Notes: generated from the letters alone by a model not told the origin. A stretch of 64,000 nucleotides of DNA from Halobacillus karajensis (GCF_900108515.1 NZ_FNWW01000006.1:62001-126000); one strand, 5' to 3'. Counted from the first letter of the stretch, positions 33,080 through 43,268 are shown. Numbers and translations: made by a program.

Positions 33080-34216
33080 ATGAATCCAATAATTCTTATT
33101 TTTCTAATGATTGGAATTGGCGCCCTTATAGGTGGGTTGACTAATTCATTAGCCATAAAAATGTTGTTCCGACCATATCGGGCCATTTATATAGGAAGGT
33201 TTCGTCTTCCGTTTACTCCAGGGTTAATCCCCAAACGACAAAAAGAACTGGCACAGCAATTGGGAAAGATGGTTGTAAATCATTTGCTGACACCTGAAGG
33301 GATTCGCCGTAAGCTGGCCCACCCAGCCTTCCAGGAACAAATGATATCTATGGCAAAAGATGAAGTTCATTCCTTGTTAAAAAAAGAAGAAACAGTGAAG
33401 GACGTCCTCGAGACCTTTCAAATGGAAGTGACAGCAACTACTATGAAACGCCATATAGCCGGGTGGGTAGAGGAACGTTATCGCATGATTATGGACGACT
33501 ATCAGGATTATACCATTGAGGATCTCATGACTCAGGAAATGCTTGAAAAAGCAAATCGGGGTGTTGATCGTGCCGCTATCCATATTCAAGAGAGTATTGA
33601 AAATTACTTCCGTAGTTCTGAGGGGAAGGAAAAAGTAGCCTCTTTAATCGATCACTATTTAGACAATCAAGGATTTTTGGGTAATATGATTTCATCGTTT
33701 ATGGGGGCTGAGGGACTTACGGAACGTATTTATCCACTTATCCTAAAATATATATCAGACCGTGAAATGGAGGAATGGCTCCAAACCATGCTTCATACCG
33801 AAAAGGATAAAGTGCTGCAAAAACGTGTCAAGTGGGTTGAAGCTCAATTAGGTCATGATAGGCTGGCGGCAAAGCTTGGTGATTTGGTTGCCAACGCATT
33901 ACCTGTTGAAAAGTGGATGTCGAAGACAGTGGGAGAATGGACCCGCCCGTATCAAGAGAACATTCTTGAACACTTTGTACCGAGAGCTGTCCATCAGCTT
34001 AGTGACCTCTTATCATCGAAGGTAGAAAGTATGATGGCGAACATGCGACTGTCCGAAATTGTTCAGGAGGAAGTGGAAGCCTTCCAAGTCGAACGACTGG
34101 AAGATATGGTGTTAGGTATTTCCAGACGTGAATTCAAAATGATTACCTATCTCGGAGCCTTGCTCGGTGGTATGATCGGCTTACTGCAAGCAATTATTGT
34201 GCTATTTTTCGGATAA
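33080..34216 (+). CDS. yheB: DUF445 membrane-anchored protein (YheB)
   Basis: 378 residues. An N-terminal hydrophobic helix (PIILIFLMIGIGALIGGLTNSLAIKMLF) with the conserved GGxTNxxAIKMLFRPY motif, a long helical, mostly amphipathic middle, and a C-terminal helix (MITYLGALLGGMIGLLQAIIVLFF) characterise DUF445. Order yheB-yheA is as in B. subtilis. Probably membrane-attached at both ends with a large extramembrane domain; role unknown, YheB has been reported among sporulation-linked proteins. Confidence 0.88.
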   Translation: MNPIILIFLMIGIGALIGGLTNSLAIKMLFRPYRAIYIGRFRLPFTPGLIPKRQKELAQQLGKMVVNHLLTPEGIRRKLAHPAFQEQMISMAKDEVHSLLKKEETVKDVLETFQMEVTATTMKRHIAGWVEERYRMIMDDYQDYTIEDLMTQEMLEKANRGVDRAAIHIQESIENYFRSSEGKEKVASLIDHYLDNQGFLGNMISSFMGAEGLTERIYPLILKYISDREMEEWLQTMLHTEKDKVLQKRVKWVEAQLGHDRLAAKLGDLVANALPVEKWMSKTVGEWTRPYQENILEHFVPRAVHQLSDLLSSKVESMMANMRLSEIVQEEVEAFQVERLEDMVLGISRREFKMITYLGALLGGMIGLLQAIIVLFFG

Positions 34217-34300
34217 TAGTCTATTCCTATACAGACTTTGGTGAGTTTGTTATAGTGGGATAGGAGTGCAAGAACGAAATCTTAGGAGGTTCTCAATTTT

Positions 34301-34660
34301 ATGGCAAATCTATATGATTACGCGTATGATCTAGAAAAAGCAATCCGAAATAGTGAAGAATTTAACGGATTGAAAGAAGCATATGAAGCAGTGATGAACG
34401 ACGAAGCTGCCAAAAAAATGTTCGATGATTTCCGTCAAACACAAATCACCCTTCAACAGAAACAAATGCAAGGCGAAGAAATTTCTGAAGAAGAAGTCGA
34501 AGAGGCACGCAAAGTTGTAGAATTAGTACAACAACACCCGCAGATTTCCAAGCTTATGGAAGAAGAGCAGCGTTTGAACACAGTCATTAATGATATCAGC
34601 CGCATTATCACTAAACCGCTTGAAGAACTTTATGGTAATCCGGAAGAACCACAACAATAA
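34301..34660 (+). CDS. yheA: YlbF/YmcA-family protein YheA
   Basis: 119 residues, all helical, with the family pattern YDLEKAIRNSEEFNGLKEAYEAV and DDFRQTQITLQQKQMQGEEISEEE. Paralogous to YlbF and YmcA, which act with RNase Y in mRNA maturation; YheA itself has no assigned role. Very acidic. TTAGGAGG precedes the ATG. Terminator follows. Confidence 0.9.
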   Translation: MANLYDYAYDLEKAIRNSEEFNGLKEAYEAVMNDEAAKKMFDDFRQTQITLQQKQMQGEEISEEEVEEARKVVELVQQHPQISKLMEEEQRLNTVINDISRIITKPLEELYGNPEEPQQ

Positions 34661-34671
34661 ATGAGACGAGT

Positions 34672-34704
34672 AAAAAAAGAGCTGGGAAACCGGCTCTTTT
34701 TTAT
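34672..34704 (+). terminator. Terminator after yheA
   Basis: AAAAAAGAGC...GCTCTTTTTT stem with an inner GG/CC pair. Confidence 0.85.
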
Positions 34705-34824
34705 TTATACACTTGTCTGGATACCAATGAAATTAGGCCTACTTTGTCTTTTTTTGCAGGAACATTTAGTGTGTTTGTCGAAACATACACGACGAATAAT
34801 ATTTCCAAATGCAGGAGGATAATT

Positions 34825-35595
34825 ATGAAGCATTTTATCATTGAGGAAAAGGGAAACATTGTTCATTTAAAAATAGCACGAGGTGAAAAGTACAATGCTT
34901 TAAATGCAGAGCTTTTAGAGGAATTTGCCGAGGCTGTTAAAGAAGTTAAGCGTTCCGAAGCTCAAGTTGTTGTTCTATCTGGGGCTGGTGAAGGGTTTTG
35001 CGCTGGTGGAGACTTGAGTATGATGAAAGAGTTCGCAGATCAAGACCATTACGAACAGGTTATGGATCATATTGAATCGATTGTGAAAAATATCTATATG
35101 ATGCAGAAAATCGTTTTATCTGCATTGCACGGTCCTGTAGTTGGCTTAGGGTTAAGTATAGCGTTAGCTGCTGATTATGTTGTTGCTGAACCAGATGCGA
35201 AACTTTCCATGAATTTCATCGGAATTGGACTGGCCCCGGACGGTGGAGGACACTTTTGGCTCCAGGAACGACTTGGAACACACCAGGCCAAGCATTTTGC
35301 TTGGGAAGGACAGCAGATGCGAGCGAAAGAGGCCTATGATCATAAGTTGGTGGATATAGTTGTGAATGGATCTGCTCCCGAAGAGGCGGAACGGATTGCC
35401 GAAGAGTGGAGCAAACGTCCACTTAAATCAATGATCGCTACGAAAGAAATTTATCATCAATATGGGGTAGAAAAGCTGTCCCATTATTTGCAAAAGGAAC
35501 GGGAAAGTCAATGGCTACTTCGACAAACAGAAGACCACAAGGAAGGTGTCGAAGCCTTCTTTGAAAAAAGAACACCAGAATTTAAAGGAAAATAA
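34825..35595 (+). CDS. yhaR: Enoyl-CoA hydratase/isomerase family protein (YhaR)
   Basis: 256 residues from ATG 34825, behind AGGAGG; the longer frame from 34744 is rejected. Crotonase fold: oxyanion-hole segments GAGEGFCAGGDLSMM and ALHGPVVGLGLSIALAADYVVAEP, then APDGGGHFWLQERLG. The catalytic position in the last segment is Asp rather than the Glu pair of true hydratases, as in isomerase-like members. Acts on an acyl-CoA; exact substrate unknown. Position matches B. subtilis yhaR. Confidence 0.88.
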   Translation: MKHFIIEEKGNIVHLKIARGEKYNALNAELLEEFAEAVKEVKRSEAQVVVLSGAGEGFCAGGDLSMMKEFADQDHYEQVMDHIESIVKNIYMMQKIVLSALHGPVVGLGLSIALAADYVVAEPDAKLSMNFIGIGLAPDGGGHFWLQERLGTHQAKHFAWEGQQMRAKEAYDHKLVDIVVNGSAPEEAERIAEEWSKRPLKSMIATKEIYHQYGVEKLSHYLQKERESQWLLRQTEDHKEGVEAFFEKRTPEFKGK

Positions 35596-35713
35596 AGGAA
35601 AATGATAGGTGCATTTCTCTCCTTCCACACCACTCTATAAAGTCGCAGAGGAGGGTCCCTTATGGCTTGGAGGGAAAATGGTAGTATAATTGAATGTTTA
35701 CCCTAAACCATAA

Positions 35714-35746
35714 GAAAAAGTCGCGCAGACCATGCGCGACTTTTGT
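35714..35746. terminator. Bidirectional terminator between yhaR and yhzC
   Basis: AAAAAGTCGCGC/GCGCGACTTTT stem with a seven-base loop. Confidence 0.8.
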
Positions 35747-35770
35747 TTTGGAATGTACGTGCAGCTGTGG

Positions 35771-35956
35771 TTACCTGTGAAACAATACTAGATGCCCCTC
35801 AGGCGCCACGCAACGGTGCGTGTGATCGCTGAACCCCTTTTCTGCTAATTTTTCAGCCCCTATTTTTTTAGCTTGATCATCACTTTCTGCCTGAAATGAT
35901 TCGTCAAGTACATTGCTGCCGTCTTTTTCGAATACAGTTAAATAGTAGGTTTTCAT
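35771..35956 (-). CDS. yhzC: Small protein YhzC
   Basis: 61 residues from ATG 35956, behind AAGGAGG; the longer frame to 36004 has no site. Soluble: MKTYYLTVFEKDGSNVLDESF, then an alpha helix (DDQAKKIGAEKLAEKG) and a His-rich end. Identified as YhzC from sequence feel and its location between yhaR and yhaQ. Function unknown. Confidence 0.75.
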   Translation of the reverse strand: MKTYYLTVFEKDGSNVLDESFQAESDDQAKKIGAEKLAEKGFSDHTHRCVAPEGHLVLFHR

Positions 35957-36175
35957 TGCTGTGCCTCCTTGAGTGAATAGGTATTCATTAATTACTTTTG
36001 TCATCGACTGCCGAAATTCCTGCCCATATCAATATTTTTATTTCCGTAGTTTCCTCAAGGGGGTACTAGGCTGCTATTACAAAGCTAAAAAAAATACTTT
36101 GGAAAAAGGAATGTGAGAAAGATGAAACGAATGTAGTGTCCGTCACGTACAGTATGATGAAAAGGAGGAGAAGTC

Positions 36176-37075
36176 ATGACTTTACGACTAGAAAAAGTCA
36201 CAAAAAAGTTTGGGTCATTTACAGCTGTTAATGAGTTGTCTTTGGAGATCCCTGAAAAGCAGATTTTTGGATTTCTCGGAGCTAACGGAGCAGGAAAGAC
36301 AACGACCTTTCGCATGATCCTTGGTTTGCTCGATCAAACGGAAGGGGAAATTTCCTGGAATAATGGAGAGATTGGTTATGATCAAAGCCATCTCATTGGT
36401 TATCTACCTGAGGAAAGAGGCCTTTATCCAAAGTTGAAAGTACAGGAGCAGTTGATCTATTTAGGGAAGTTGCGTGGGATGAAAAAAACTGATGCATTGA
36501 AAGAGATAGACGCATGGCTGGAACGTTTTAAAGTGCCAGAATACAAGAATAAAAAAGTGGAAGAGCTCTCCAAGGGGAATCAGCAAAAAATACAGTTCAT
36601 TTCTGCCGTTCTACATAAACCCAAATTGTTAATTCTTGATGAGCCTTTTTCCGGGCTTGACCCTGTGAATGTAGAGATGCTTAAGAAAGCTGTCGTCGAT
36701 TTAAAAGAGGCTGGGACATCTATCGTATTCTCTTCCCACAGAATGGAACATGTAGAGGAGCTTTGTGAAAGCTTATGCATTCTTCACCACGGTTCACCGG
36801 TGGTCCACGGGAAGTTAAAAGAGATCAAGAAATCATATGGGAAGAAGAATATCCGTGTCCTTGCAGACTTTGACACCACTTTTTTGGAGAAAATTTCAGG
36901 AGTTACAAAGTACAAACCGCTTGGAGATGGCTGTGAGATTCAAGTGGAGAGGGAAGAAATTGCTTCCTCTATCTTTGAACAATTGTATGGAAAAGGGTTC
37001 GTACGTACGTTTGATTTAGAAGAGCCGACTCTGAACGATATCTTTATTGAAAAAGTGGGGGCATCTTATGAATAA
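36176..37075 (+). CDS. yhaQ: ABC exporter ATP-binding protein YhaQ (NatA-like)
   Basis: 299 residues. Walker A GANGAGKTT, signature LSKGNQQK (LSKGN in place of LSGGQ, usual in NatA-type proteins), Walker B LLILDEPFSGLDPVN and FSSHRMEHVEE. The C-terminal ~75 residues are the DUF4162 extension of NatA-like ATPases. Works with YhaP, whose start overlaps its stop. B. subtilis NatAB exports Na+; a similar role for YhaQP is only a guess. AAAGGAGGAG precedes the ATG. Confidence 0.9.
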   Translation: MTLRLEKVTKKFGSFTAVNELSLEIPEKQIFGFLGANGAGKTTTFRMILGLLDQTEGEISWNNGEIGYDQSHLIGYLPEERGLYPKLKVQEQLIYLGKLRGMKKTDALKEIDAWLERFKVPEYKNKKVEELSKGNQQKIQFISAVLHKPKLLILDEPFSGLDPVNVEMLKKAVVDLKEAGTSIVFSSHRMEHVEELCESLCILHHGSPVVHGKLKEIKKSYGKKNIRVLADFDTTFLEKISGVTKYKPLGDGCEIQVEREEIASSIFEQLYGKGFVRTFDLEEPTLNDIFIEKVGASYE

Positions 37076-38321
37076 GTTTTTTATTATGATGGGCCAGACA
37101 TATAAAAATCGTGTTAAGTCCAAATCCTTCCTGATTACAACGATTGTAACGATTGCCCTTATTTTTGTATTAACTAATATCCAGTCCATCATTGAGACAT
37201 TCAGTGATGTAGATGAAGAGAAGAAAGTAGCTGTTCTTACTGAACATGGAGATTGGTATGAATTTTTAGCGGGCTCTGTCGAGATGAATGACCAATTGGC
37301 ATTTGAAAAATATGAAGGTAGTCTGAACGATGCCAAAACTAAAGTGGAAGAAGAGGATTACGAGTCAGTTGTCCAGGTAGAACAAGGAGCCGATGGAACT
37401 CCTGAAGGAACGTACTATGCCAATCAAATTGCTAATACAGGGAGTAGTGAGGCCGTCCGCCAAGCGCTTCAACAGTTGAAGGTTCAGTATGTCACAGAGC
37501 AGGCGGATGTCGATCCTGCGGTTATCCAGCAGATGAACGCACCTATATCACTGGAACTTGTAGCTCTTGAAGATAGTGCAAAAACAGCAGAAGAGCTCGA
37601 GCAGACTCGTGGTTTGGTCTATGTTATGCTTTTCTTCATGTATTTTTCTGTCATTATGTATGGTCAAATGATTTCTACGGAAGTAGCCACGGAAAAGTCG
37701 AGCCGTGTCATGGAAATCTTAATTTCAAGTGTGTCCCCAGTTTCTCAAATGTTTGCAAAAATTTTAGGGATCGCTTTATTAGGGTTAACTCAATTTGGAA
37801 TTTTCATCCTAGTGGGTTATATCGGTATCCAGCAAAGTAAGGACATTGGGGATGGATCGTTGCTTGACTTCTTCGGTTTTACTAATATCGATCCTAGTAC
37901 AGTCGTGTATGCAGTTGTATTCTTTCTGTTGGGCTATTTACTTTATGCTACACTTGCAGCCACTTTAGGCTCCCTTGTCAGTCGATTGGAAGATGCCCAA
38001 CAAATGATGGCCCCCATGATGATGTTGGTGGTCGCTGGATTTATGATCGCAATGTTCGGGTTAACAGTACCAGATGCTGCGTTTATCACCGTTAGTTCTT
38101 ATTTTCCGTTTTTCACACCTCTTCTCATGTTCTTGCGCGTAGGGATGCTTGATATACCTGTGTGGGAAGTGGCGTTATCTTTAGGGATTCTTGTCGGTTC
38201 CATCGCCCTTCTGGGCTGGATAGGTGCCCGTATTTACCGTGGTGGTGTATTGATGTATGGAAAATCATCGTCCTTAAAGGATTTAAAGACAGCTTTGCAA
38301 CTTTCTAAAAAGGAACACTAA
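37068..38321 (+). CDS. yhaP: ABC exporter permease YhaP (NatB-like)
   Basis: 417 residues from ATG 37068, which overlaps yhaQ by 8 bases. Membrane helix near the N-terminus (SFLITTIVTIALIFVLTNI), a large acidic extracellular domain (~45-190), then five or six helices, with MISTEVATEKSSRVMEILISSVSP typical of ABC-2/NatB permeases. The acidic outer domain fits a salt-adapted host. Forms the exporter with YhaQ. Confidence 0.9.
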   Translation: MNKFFIMMGQTYKNRVKSKSFLITTIVTIALIFVLTNIQSIIETFSDVDEEKKVAVLTEHGDWYEFLAGSVEMNDQLAFEKYEGSLNDAKTKVEEEDYESVVQVEQGADGTPEGTYYANQIANTGSSEAVRQALQQLKVQYVTEQADVDPAVIQQMNAPISLELVALEDSAKTAEELEQTRGLVYVMLFFMYFSVIMYGQMISTEVATEKSSRVMEILISSVSPVSQMFAKILGIALLGLTQFGIFILVGYIGIQQSKDIGDGSLLDFFGFTNIDPSTVVYAVVFFLLGYLLYATLAATLGSLVSRLEDAQQMMAPMMMLVVAGFMIAMFGLTVPDAAFITVSSYFPFFTPLLMFLRVGMLDIPVWEVALSLGILVGSIALLGWIGARIYRGGVLMYGKSSSLKDLKTALQLSKKEH

Positions 38322-38357
38322 AAAGAAGGCCCCGTGAAAACGGGGCCTTCTTTTTTG
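38321..38357 (+). terminator. Terminator after yhaP
   Basis: AAAAAGAAGGCCCCGT/ACGGGGCCTTCTTTTTT stem with loop GAAA. Confidence 0.92.
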
Positions 38358-38464
38358 CTAAGGAAATACAGAGGCCCTGTCTAGTGAGATCAATTGGGGA
38401 GAACGTGCATTCGGTTTTTAGCTCTGTTAAAATAGAGAGAAAATGAAAGAGAAAGGGGCGGACG

Positions 38465-39721
38465 ATGGTGGGGTCTCGAGTTCGTTTTGTACATAGCGCG
38501 GATTTACATATTGACAGTCTGTTTAAAACAAAAGGGCATCTTCCGGGGAGATTGTTGGATAAATTAAGGAGCAGTACTTTTGAAGCGTTCGACCGGTTAA
38601 TTGATCTATGTATCAAGCACCAAGTCGATTTTCTTTTGATCGCAGGGGATTTATATAATGAAGAAATCCGCAGCATCAAGGCTCAGGTACACCTTCGCCG
38701 TGGCTTTGAACGTTTACAGCAAAAGAACATTCATGTATATGTCAGTTATGGAAATCATGATTATATAGAAGGGAATGAGCTTCCCATTGAAATGCCGGAA
38801 AATGTCCATATTTTTTCTTCCCAAAATGTTAGTTATTTTCCATTCGTAAAAGAAGATGGAGAATCCGTCCATATTTATGGATTTAGTTATGAAACACGTG
38901 AGGTACGTGATAGGAAAGTGAAGTCCTTTAAGAAAATGGGGGAAGCTGACTTTCATATTGGGATGCTTCACGGAAGCGTGGATACCAATACGGAGCATAA
39001 TGTATATGCCCCTTTTTCAATGAGAGAACTGAAAGATTGCCAGATGGATTATTGGGCGCTTGGCCATATACATAAGCGTTCTGTTCTCGCTACGGATCCT
39101 CCAGTGATTTACCCTGGGAATATTCAGGGAAGGTCTCGTAAGGAATCAGGTGAAAAAGGATGTTACCTTGTTGAATCCGGATCTGGCGAGTGGGATTACC
39201 AATTCATTCCTCTTCAAAGCTTTACATATGAGTCGATACGAATGGAATGCCAGGCTATAAAGGAGCCGGAACATTTAGAAAAAGTACTGGAAGAAGCAAA
39301 ATCTCATGTACATGTTGGCTCTTCTGTTATGCTGACAATCGAATTGGTTGCTGAAGACGGAGATTTAAAAGAATGGGAGAATGCTGGATATATCAAGGAA
39401 TGGGTAGAAATTCTTAATGAAAGTGAAGATCTCAATGCTGAAGGTTGGATTTGGATTGAAAACGTAACGATCGAAGACCGGAAGAGCTGGGATGAAACGG
39501 AATTGAAGAGAGGGGCGCACTTCACAGGGGAGTTGCTTCGGACTATTGATCGTTTGCGAGAAGAGGAAATCGAAGAATGGATGGAGCCATTATTTTCCCA
39601 TCGAAAAGCTTCACGATATATTCGCTCTTTAGATGATGAAGAGCGTAAGGAAACACTCGAAAGAGCGAAAGTGTTATTGCTTGAATGTTTAATGGCAAGT
39701 GAGAGAGGGGGAACGAAGTGA
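38465..39721 (+). CDS. yhaO: SbcD/Mre11-type exonuclease YhaO
   Basis: 418 residues. Calcineurin-like phosphoesterase with all five motifs: SADLHIDS, AGDLYNEE, YGNHDYIEG, GMLHGSVDT and ALGHIHKRS. The C-terminal third is the capping and partner-binding region. It works with YhaN, whose GTG start overlaps its stop by four bases, as an SbcCD-like DNA repair nuclease. GAAAGGGG precedes the ATG. Confidence 0.92.
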   Translation: MVGSRVRFVHSADLHIDSLFKTKGHLPGRLLDKLRSSTFEAFDRLIDLCIKHQVDFLLIAGDLYNEEIRSIKAQVHLRRGFERLQQKNIHVYVSYGNHDYIEGNELPIEMPENVHIFSSQNVSYFPFVKEDGESVHIYGFSYETREVRDRKVKSFKKMGEADFHIGMLHGSVDTNTEHNVYAPFSMRELKDCQMDYWALGHIHKRSVLATDPPVIYPGNIQGRSRKESGEKGCYLVESGSGEWDYQFIPLQSFTYESIRMECQAIKEPEHLEKVLEEAKSHVHVGSSVMLTIELVAEDGDLKEWENAGYIKEWVEILNESEDLNAEGWIWIENVTIEDRKSWDETELKRGAHFTGELLRTIDRLREEEIEEWMEPLFSHRKASRYIRSLDDEERKETLERAKVLLLECLMASERGGTK

Positions 39722-42621
39722 AGATTAAGGGCATGAGTATTTATGGATTTGGGAAATGGAAGGACTATTCCCTTCAAATTTCTGAGGATCATCCAAGTTT
39801 AATCGTTGGTGAAAATGAAGCAGGAAAATCTACGATTTATCAGTTTATCTTATTTATGCTATTTGGTCTTTCTCCAAAGCAAAGACAATCGTTTATCCCA
39901 AAGACGGGTGGAACGATGGGGGGACGGTTGGTGCTTTCGACAGAAGCACATGGAAAAGTAACCATTGAAAGGACGCATGGCCATGAAAACGGAAAAGCTG
40001 TCTGCCATCTGGAATCCGGGGAAGAACGCGATGAGGAATGGCTTCAAAGTTTATTGGATGGAATGGAACGGAAAGAGTATGAATCCACTTATGGTTTTAA
40101 TGCTGATGACTTAATAGCTTTAAGGAGTTTATCAGGTTCTGAGTTAGGTGAAGTTCTTCTTAACATTGGGCTTACAGGCTCGGACCAAATATACCAAACG
40201 GAAAAATGGCTGGAGAAGCAACTAGACGAGCGTTTTAAGCCGAAGGGGAAGAGGCCGGAGATCAATGAACAACTTCAAGTTGTTGAAGAACTTAAGAGAA
40301 AGAAGAAAATATTAGATGAAGAAGAAGGAGATTACCTTCGACTTCAAGAACATCAGTGCCAATTAGAAAAAAGAATGACAACATTAGAAGAAGACTGGAA
40401 GAAAAAGATGAGTCAAATCTATACAATAGAACAACTATTGAAAGTAAGGCCAGTATTAATAGATTATCACCAGGCTAAAGCTCTATCAAATCAGGAAAAG
40501 ATTTCTTTTCCTGAATCTGGCGTGGATCGTTACCAGCAGGTTAAAGAATCGCTTCTCCCCCTACAATCCGAAATAAATATGCTGGGTGTTAACTTAGAAG
40601 AACTGCAAGCTTCCCTAAAGGAATGGAAACAAAAATATGCATCTGAAAAAATAGAACAGGGCAGGAAGCTATTGGAGAAGGAACGACCTAAGTATGACCA
40701 GGCGGTTTATGAAGACCACCGCCTTCACCAGCAAATCATAAAATTGACCGAACAAATGGAAGAAGAATTGGCTTATATCGATATCCCTTTGACCGCAAAA
40801 GAATTGGAGGAATACGCTCTTCCTTTTTATATAGGAGAAACATGGCGTGATTTAACCAAAGAAAAGGAAGAACTGGAACGCGAAGAAGCTTATATAAAAT
40901 CTCAAAAAGAGGAAATCGAGCATTCATTTGAAAAAATGGAGGCACGAAAACAATCGCTAGAAAACCGAATGATCACAGATGAAAAGGCAAGGAGTTTAGA
41001 GGGGAAGTTACATCAATCTTATGAATCCGCTGCTGCATCAGACCGAAAGGGCCGCAACTCTCAGTCAGGATTGAAAAATAAACGTCTTATTGGACTTACA
41101 GGAGGTGTGATCACCCTTGTATTAGGAGTTTTTTTACAAGGAATTGGATTAGATATGGAACTCTTTTTCGTGTTCATGCTAATCGCTAGTATTTTTGGTG
41201 TCTTTAGTTATATGTCCCACCGAAAGATTGAAGAAATGGAAGGTGAAGGAAGAGTTTCATCAATCTCAGGTGAAGAAATTGAAAAAGCACGCCATGAATT
41301 ACAACAATATGAAGTAAACAAGAAAGAATATGATCATTTGCGCGAGCAATGGAAACAGCTCAACCAAGAAGAGATTCAATTACAAGAGAAAGAAAATCAT
41401 TGGCTGCAGCGTCACCGAAGACTGAATGGGGCGATTGAAGAACAAAAAAGTCTTTATCCCTTTTTGACCTCTTTACAAATTCAGCATTGGGAAAAGCTTT
41501 ATCATTTATTGACACAGGTAAAGGAAAAAAGACTGACTTTAAACAGGTTGGAAGAAGAAAGGAAAGAACAAACGTTAACCATCACCCGGATTGAAAAAGA
41601 GTTGGAGGCTTTTTTCAGAAGCGAAAACTGGGAATTTTATATAGAAACTGTGGGAGACCATTGGAAGGATCTCCAGACATGGGTTCATGACCAAGAACAA
41701 ATAAAAAAGAATATCACCCAAACTGAAAAATCCTACCACTCAGCAAATAAGCGTTATAAGGAATATACCCTTCGAATGCAACCCTTTTTAGAGCAAAGAG
41801 ACAACCTTTTTAAAGATGCTGGTGTAGGGAGTGAAGAAACCTTTTATGCAAAAGCGAATAAAAAACAGGAGCAGCTAAAAAACGAAGCGAATAGTAAGGA
41901 ATTAGAACGCCAGTTACAAAGTATGCTCTCAGAAAATGAGCAGCAGGAATATCAAATATGGACTGAAGTTCCTCAGGAAACAGAATTGTTGGCTCGTCGT
42001 GAACGACTTAATATGGAAAAACGAAAAGTAGAAGAGGAACGAAAGAATACGCAGCAAGCGATTGCGGATACAAGTAGCAGCATCAAGCAATTGGAGCATT
42101 CAGATGAACGTTCGTCTATTACGCACAGACTTCAGTATGAACAAGATAAGCTCCAGGAGCAAACAGAAGAGTGGGCCATGTATCAATTAGCAAAAAAGGC
42201 TCTGGAAAAGACCAAGCATTCGTATAAAGACAAGTATTTACCGCAAGTATTGCAAAAAGCATCGGATTACTTTCAACGATTGACAGACGGAAACTATGTA
42301 GATGTCAAGCTTTCTCCCGATGACGATCAAATAAAAGTAATCAGCCAAGGTGGTTTTGTATTTGTTCCGGCGGAGTTGTCGCGGGGGACAAGAGATCAAT
42401 TGTATGTGTCTTTCCGTCTCGCGCTAGGTGAAACAATGGCGGAATCATTGTCTATGCCTTTCCTTGTTGATGATGCCTTTGTACACTTTGATATGAAGCG
42501 GCTTCCTGTAATGGTAGATATTCTTCAAAGTCTTTCAGAAAGGCACCAGGTGGTGCTTTTTACATGGCGAGAAGAATTATCGGAGGAGTTTGGATCTCCT
42601 TTTGTCCGGCAATTATCATAA
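39718..42621 (+). CDS. yhaN: SbcC/Rad50-like ATPase YhaN
   Basis: 967 residues from GTG 39718. Walker A GENEAGKST at 31-39 near the N-terminus and, at the C-terminus, a signature-like ELSRGTRDQLYVSFRLALGE and Walker B MPFLVDDAFVHFD; long coiled coils fill the middle. Two adjacent hydrophobic helices (~450-495) split the coiled coil, as in B. subtilis YhaN, and suggest membrane association, unlike classic SbcC. Partner of YhaO in DNA end processing. Confidence 0.9.
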   Translation: MKIKGMSIYGFGKWKDYSLQISEDHPSLIVGENEAGKSTIYQFILFMLFGLSPKQRQSFIPKTGGTMGGRLVLSTEAHGKVTIERTHGHENGKAVCHLESGEERDEEWLQSLLDGMERKEYESTYGFNADDLIALRSLSGSELGEVLLNIGLTGSDQIYQTEKWLEKQLDERFKPKGKRPEINEQLQVVEELKRKKKILDEEEGDYLRLQEHQCQLEKRMTTLEEDWKKKMSQIYTIEQLLKVRPVLIDYHQAKALSNQEKISFPESGVDRYQQVKESLLPLQSEINMLGVNLEELQASLKEWKQKYASEKIEQGRKLLEKERPKYDQAVYEDHRLHQQIIKLTEQMEEELAYIDIPLTAKELEEYALPFYIGETWRDLTKEKEELEREEAYIKSQKEEIEHSFEKMEARKQSLENRMITDEKARSLEGKLHQSYESAAASDRKGRNSQSGLKNKRLIGLTGGVITLVLGVFLQGIGLDMELFFVFMLIASIFGVFSYMSHRKIEEMEGEGRVSSISGEEIEKARHELQQYEVNKKEYDHLREQWKQLNQEEIQLQEKENHWLQRHRRLNGAIEEQKSLYPFLTSLQIQHWEKLYHLLTQVKEKRLTLNRLEEERKEQTLTITRIEKELEAFFRSENWEFYIETVGDHWKDLQTWVHDQEQIKKNITQTEKSYHSANKRYKEYTLRMQPFLEQRDNLFKDAGVGSEETFYAKANKKQEQLKNEANSKELERQLQSMLSENEQQEYQIWTEVPQETELLARRERLNMEKRKVEEERKNTQQAIADTSSSIKQLEHSDERSSITHRLQYEQDKLQEQTEEWAMYQLAKKALEKTKHSYKDKYLPQVLQKASDYFQRLTDGNYVDVKLSPDDDQIKVISQGGFVFVPAELSRGTRDQLYVSFRLALGETMAESLSMPFLVDDAFVHFDMKRLPVMVDILQSLSERHQVVLFTWREELSEEFGSPFVRQLS

Positions 42622-42707
42622 AATTATTCATAAGGTCGCAATATAAGGACTTTAATGATAAAATGTTCTAAGATTACTTGAGGATATTAGCAAATGGAGG
42701 GTTTCCA

Positions 42708-43268
42708 TTGCCAGAAACGAACAATAAAGATTGGAACAAATACGAAGAAACAATTGAACAGTTTATCCAGGTGATTGCTAAAAATATGAGCCTGTATGGG
42801 GTTACTCCATCCATTGGCCGCTTGTATGGAGTTCTTTATTTCTCCCAAGAACCGATGACTTTGGATGATATGCGTGAAGCTTTGGAAATGAGTAAGACAA
42901 GTATGTCTACAGGTGTTCGAGCTTTGTCGGATATGAAAATGGTTGAACCTTCCTTTAAAAAAGGGGTCCGGAAAGACCTGTATAAATCAGAAGAGGATTG
43001 GTATAAGTCATTCACCTCATTATTCGGGAGCCGTTGGAGACACCACACGGAAACCAATATTGAAGAAGCGGATGAGGCCATTCAGGAGCTTAATGACCTT
43101 CGGGATGCCACAGAAGATGAAGAGCTTAAAAGCAAAATTACGGAGGATATTCACCGACTGGAATATGCCCAAAATTACTACCGCTGGTTAATGAAGTTCA
43201 TCCATGTTGTCGAATCGGGAGAAATTTTTCAATACGTTCCGAAAATAGACCAGAAAAGCAAGAAGTAA
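42708..43268 (+). CDS. GbsR/MarR-type transcriptional regulator
   Basis: 186 residues from a TTG at 42708, six bases after GGAGGG. Winged helix with YFSQEPMTLDDMREALEMSKTSMSTGVRALSDMKMVEPSFKKGVRKDLY, the GbsR signature, and a helical C-terminal dimer region. GbsR in B. subtilis senses choline and represses choline uptake and glycine betaine synthesis genes. No gbsAB is adjacent, so its targets lie elsewhere. It occupies the place of yhaM, the exonuclease gene that follows yhaN in B. subtilis. Paralogue of the regulator at 47.1-47.6 kb. Confidence 0.87.
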   Translation: MPETNNKDWNKYEETIEQFIQVIAKNMSLYGVTPSIGRLYGVLYFSQEPMTLDDMREALEMSKTSMSTGVRALSDMKMVEPSFKKGVRKDLYKSEEDWYKSFTSLFGSRWRHHTETNIEEADEAIQELNDLRDATEDEELKSKITEDIHRLEYAQNYYRWLMKFIHVVESGEIFQYVPKIDQKSKK

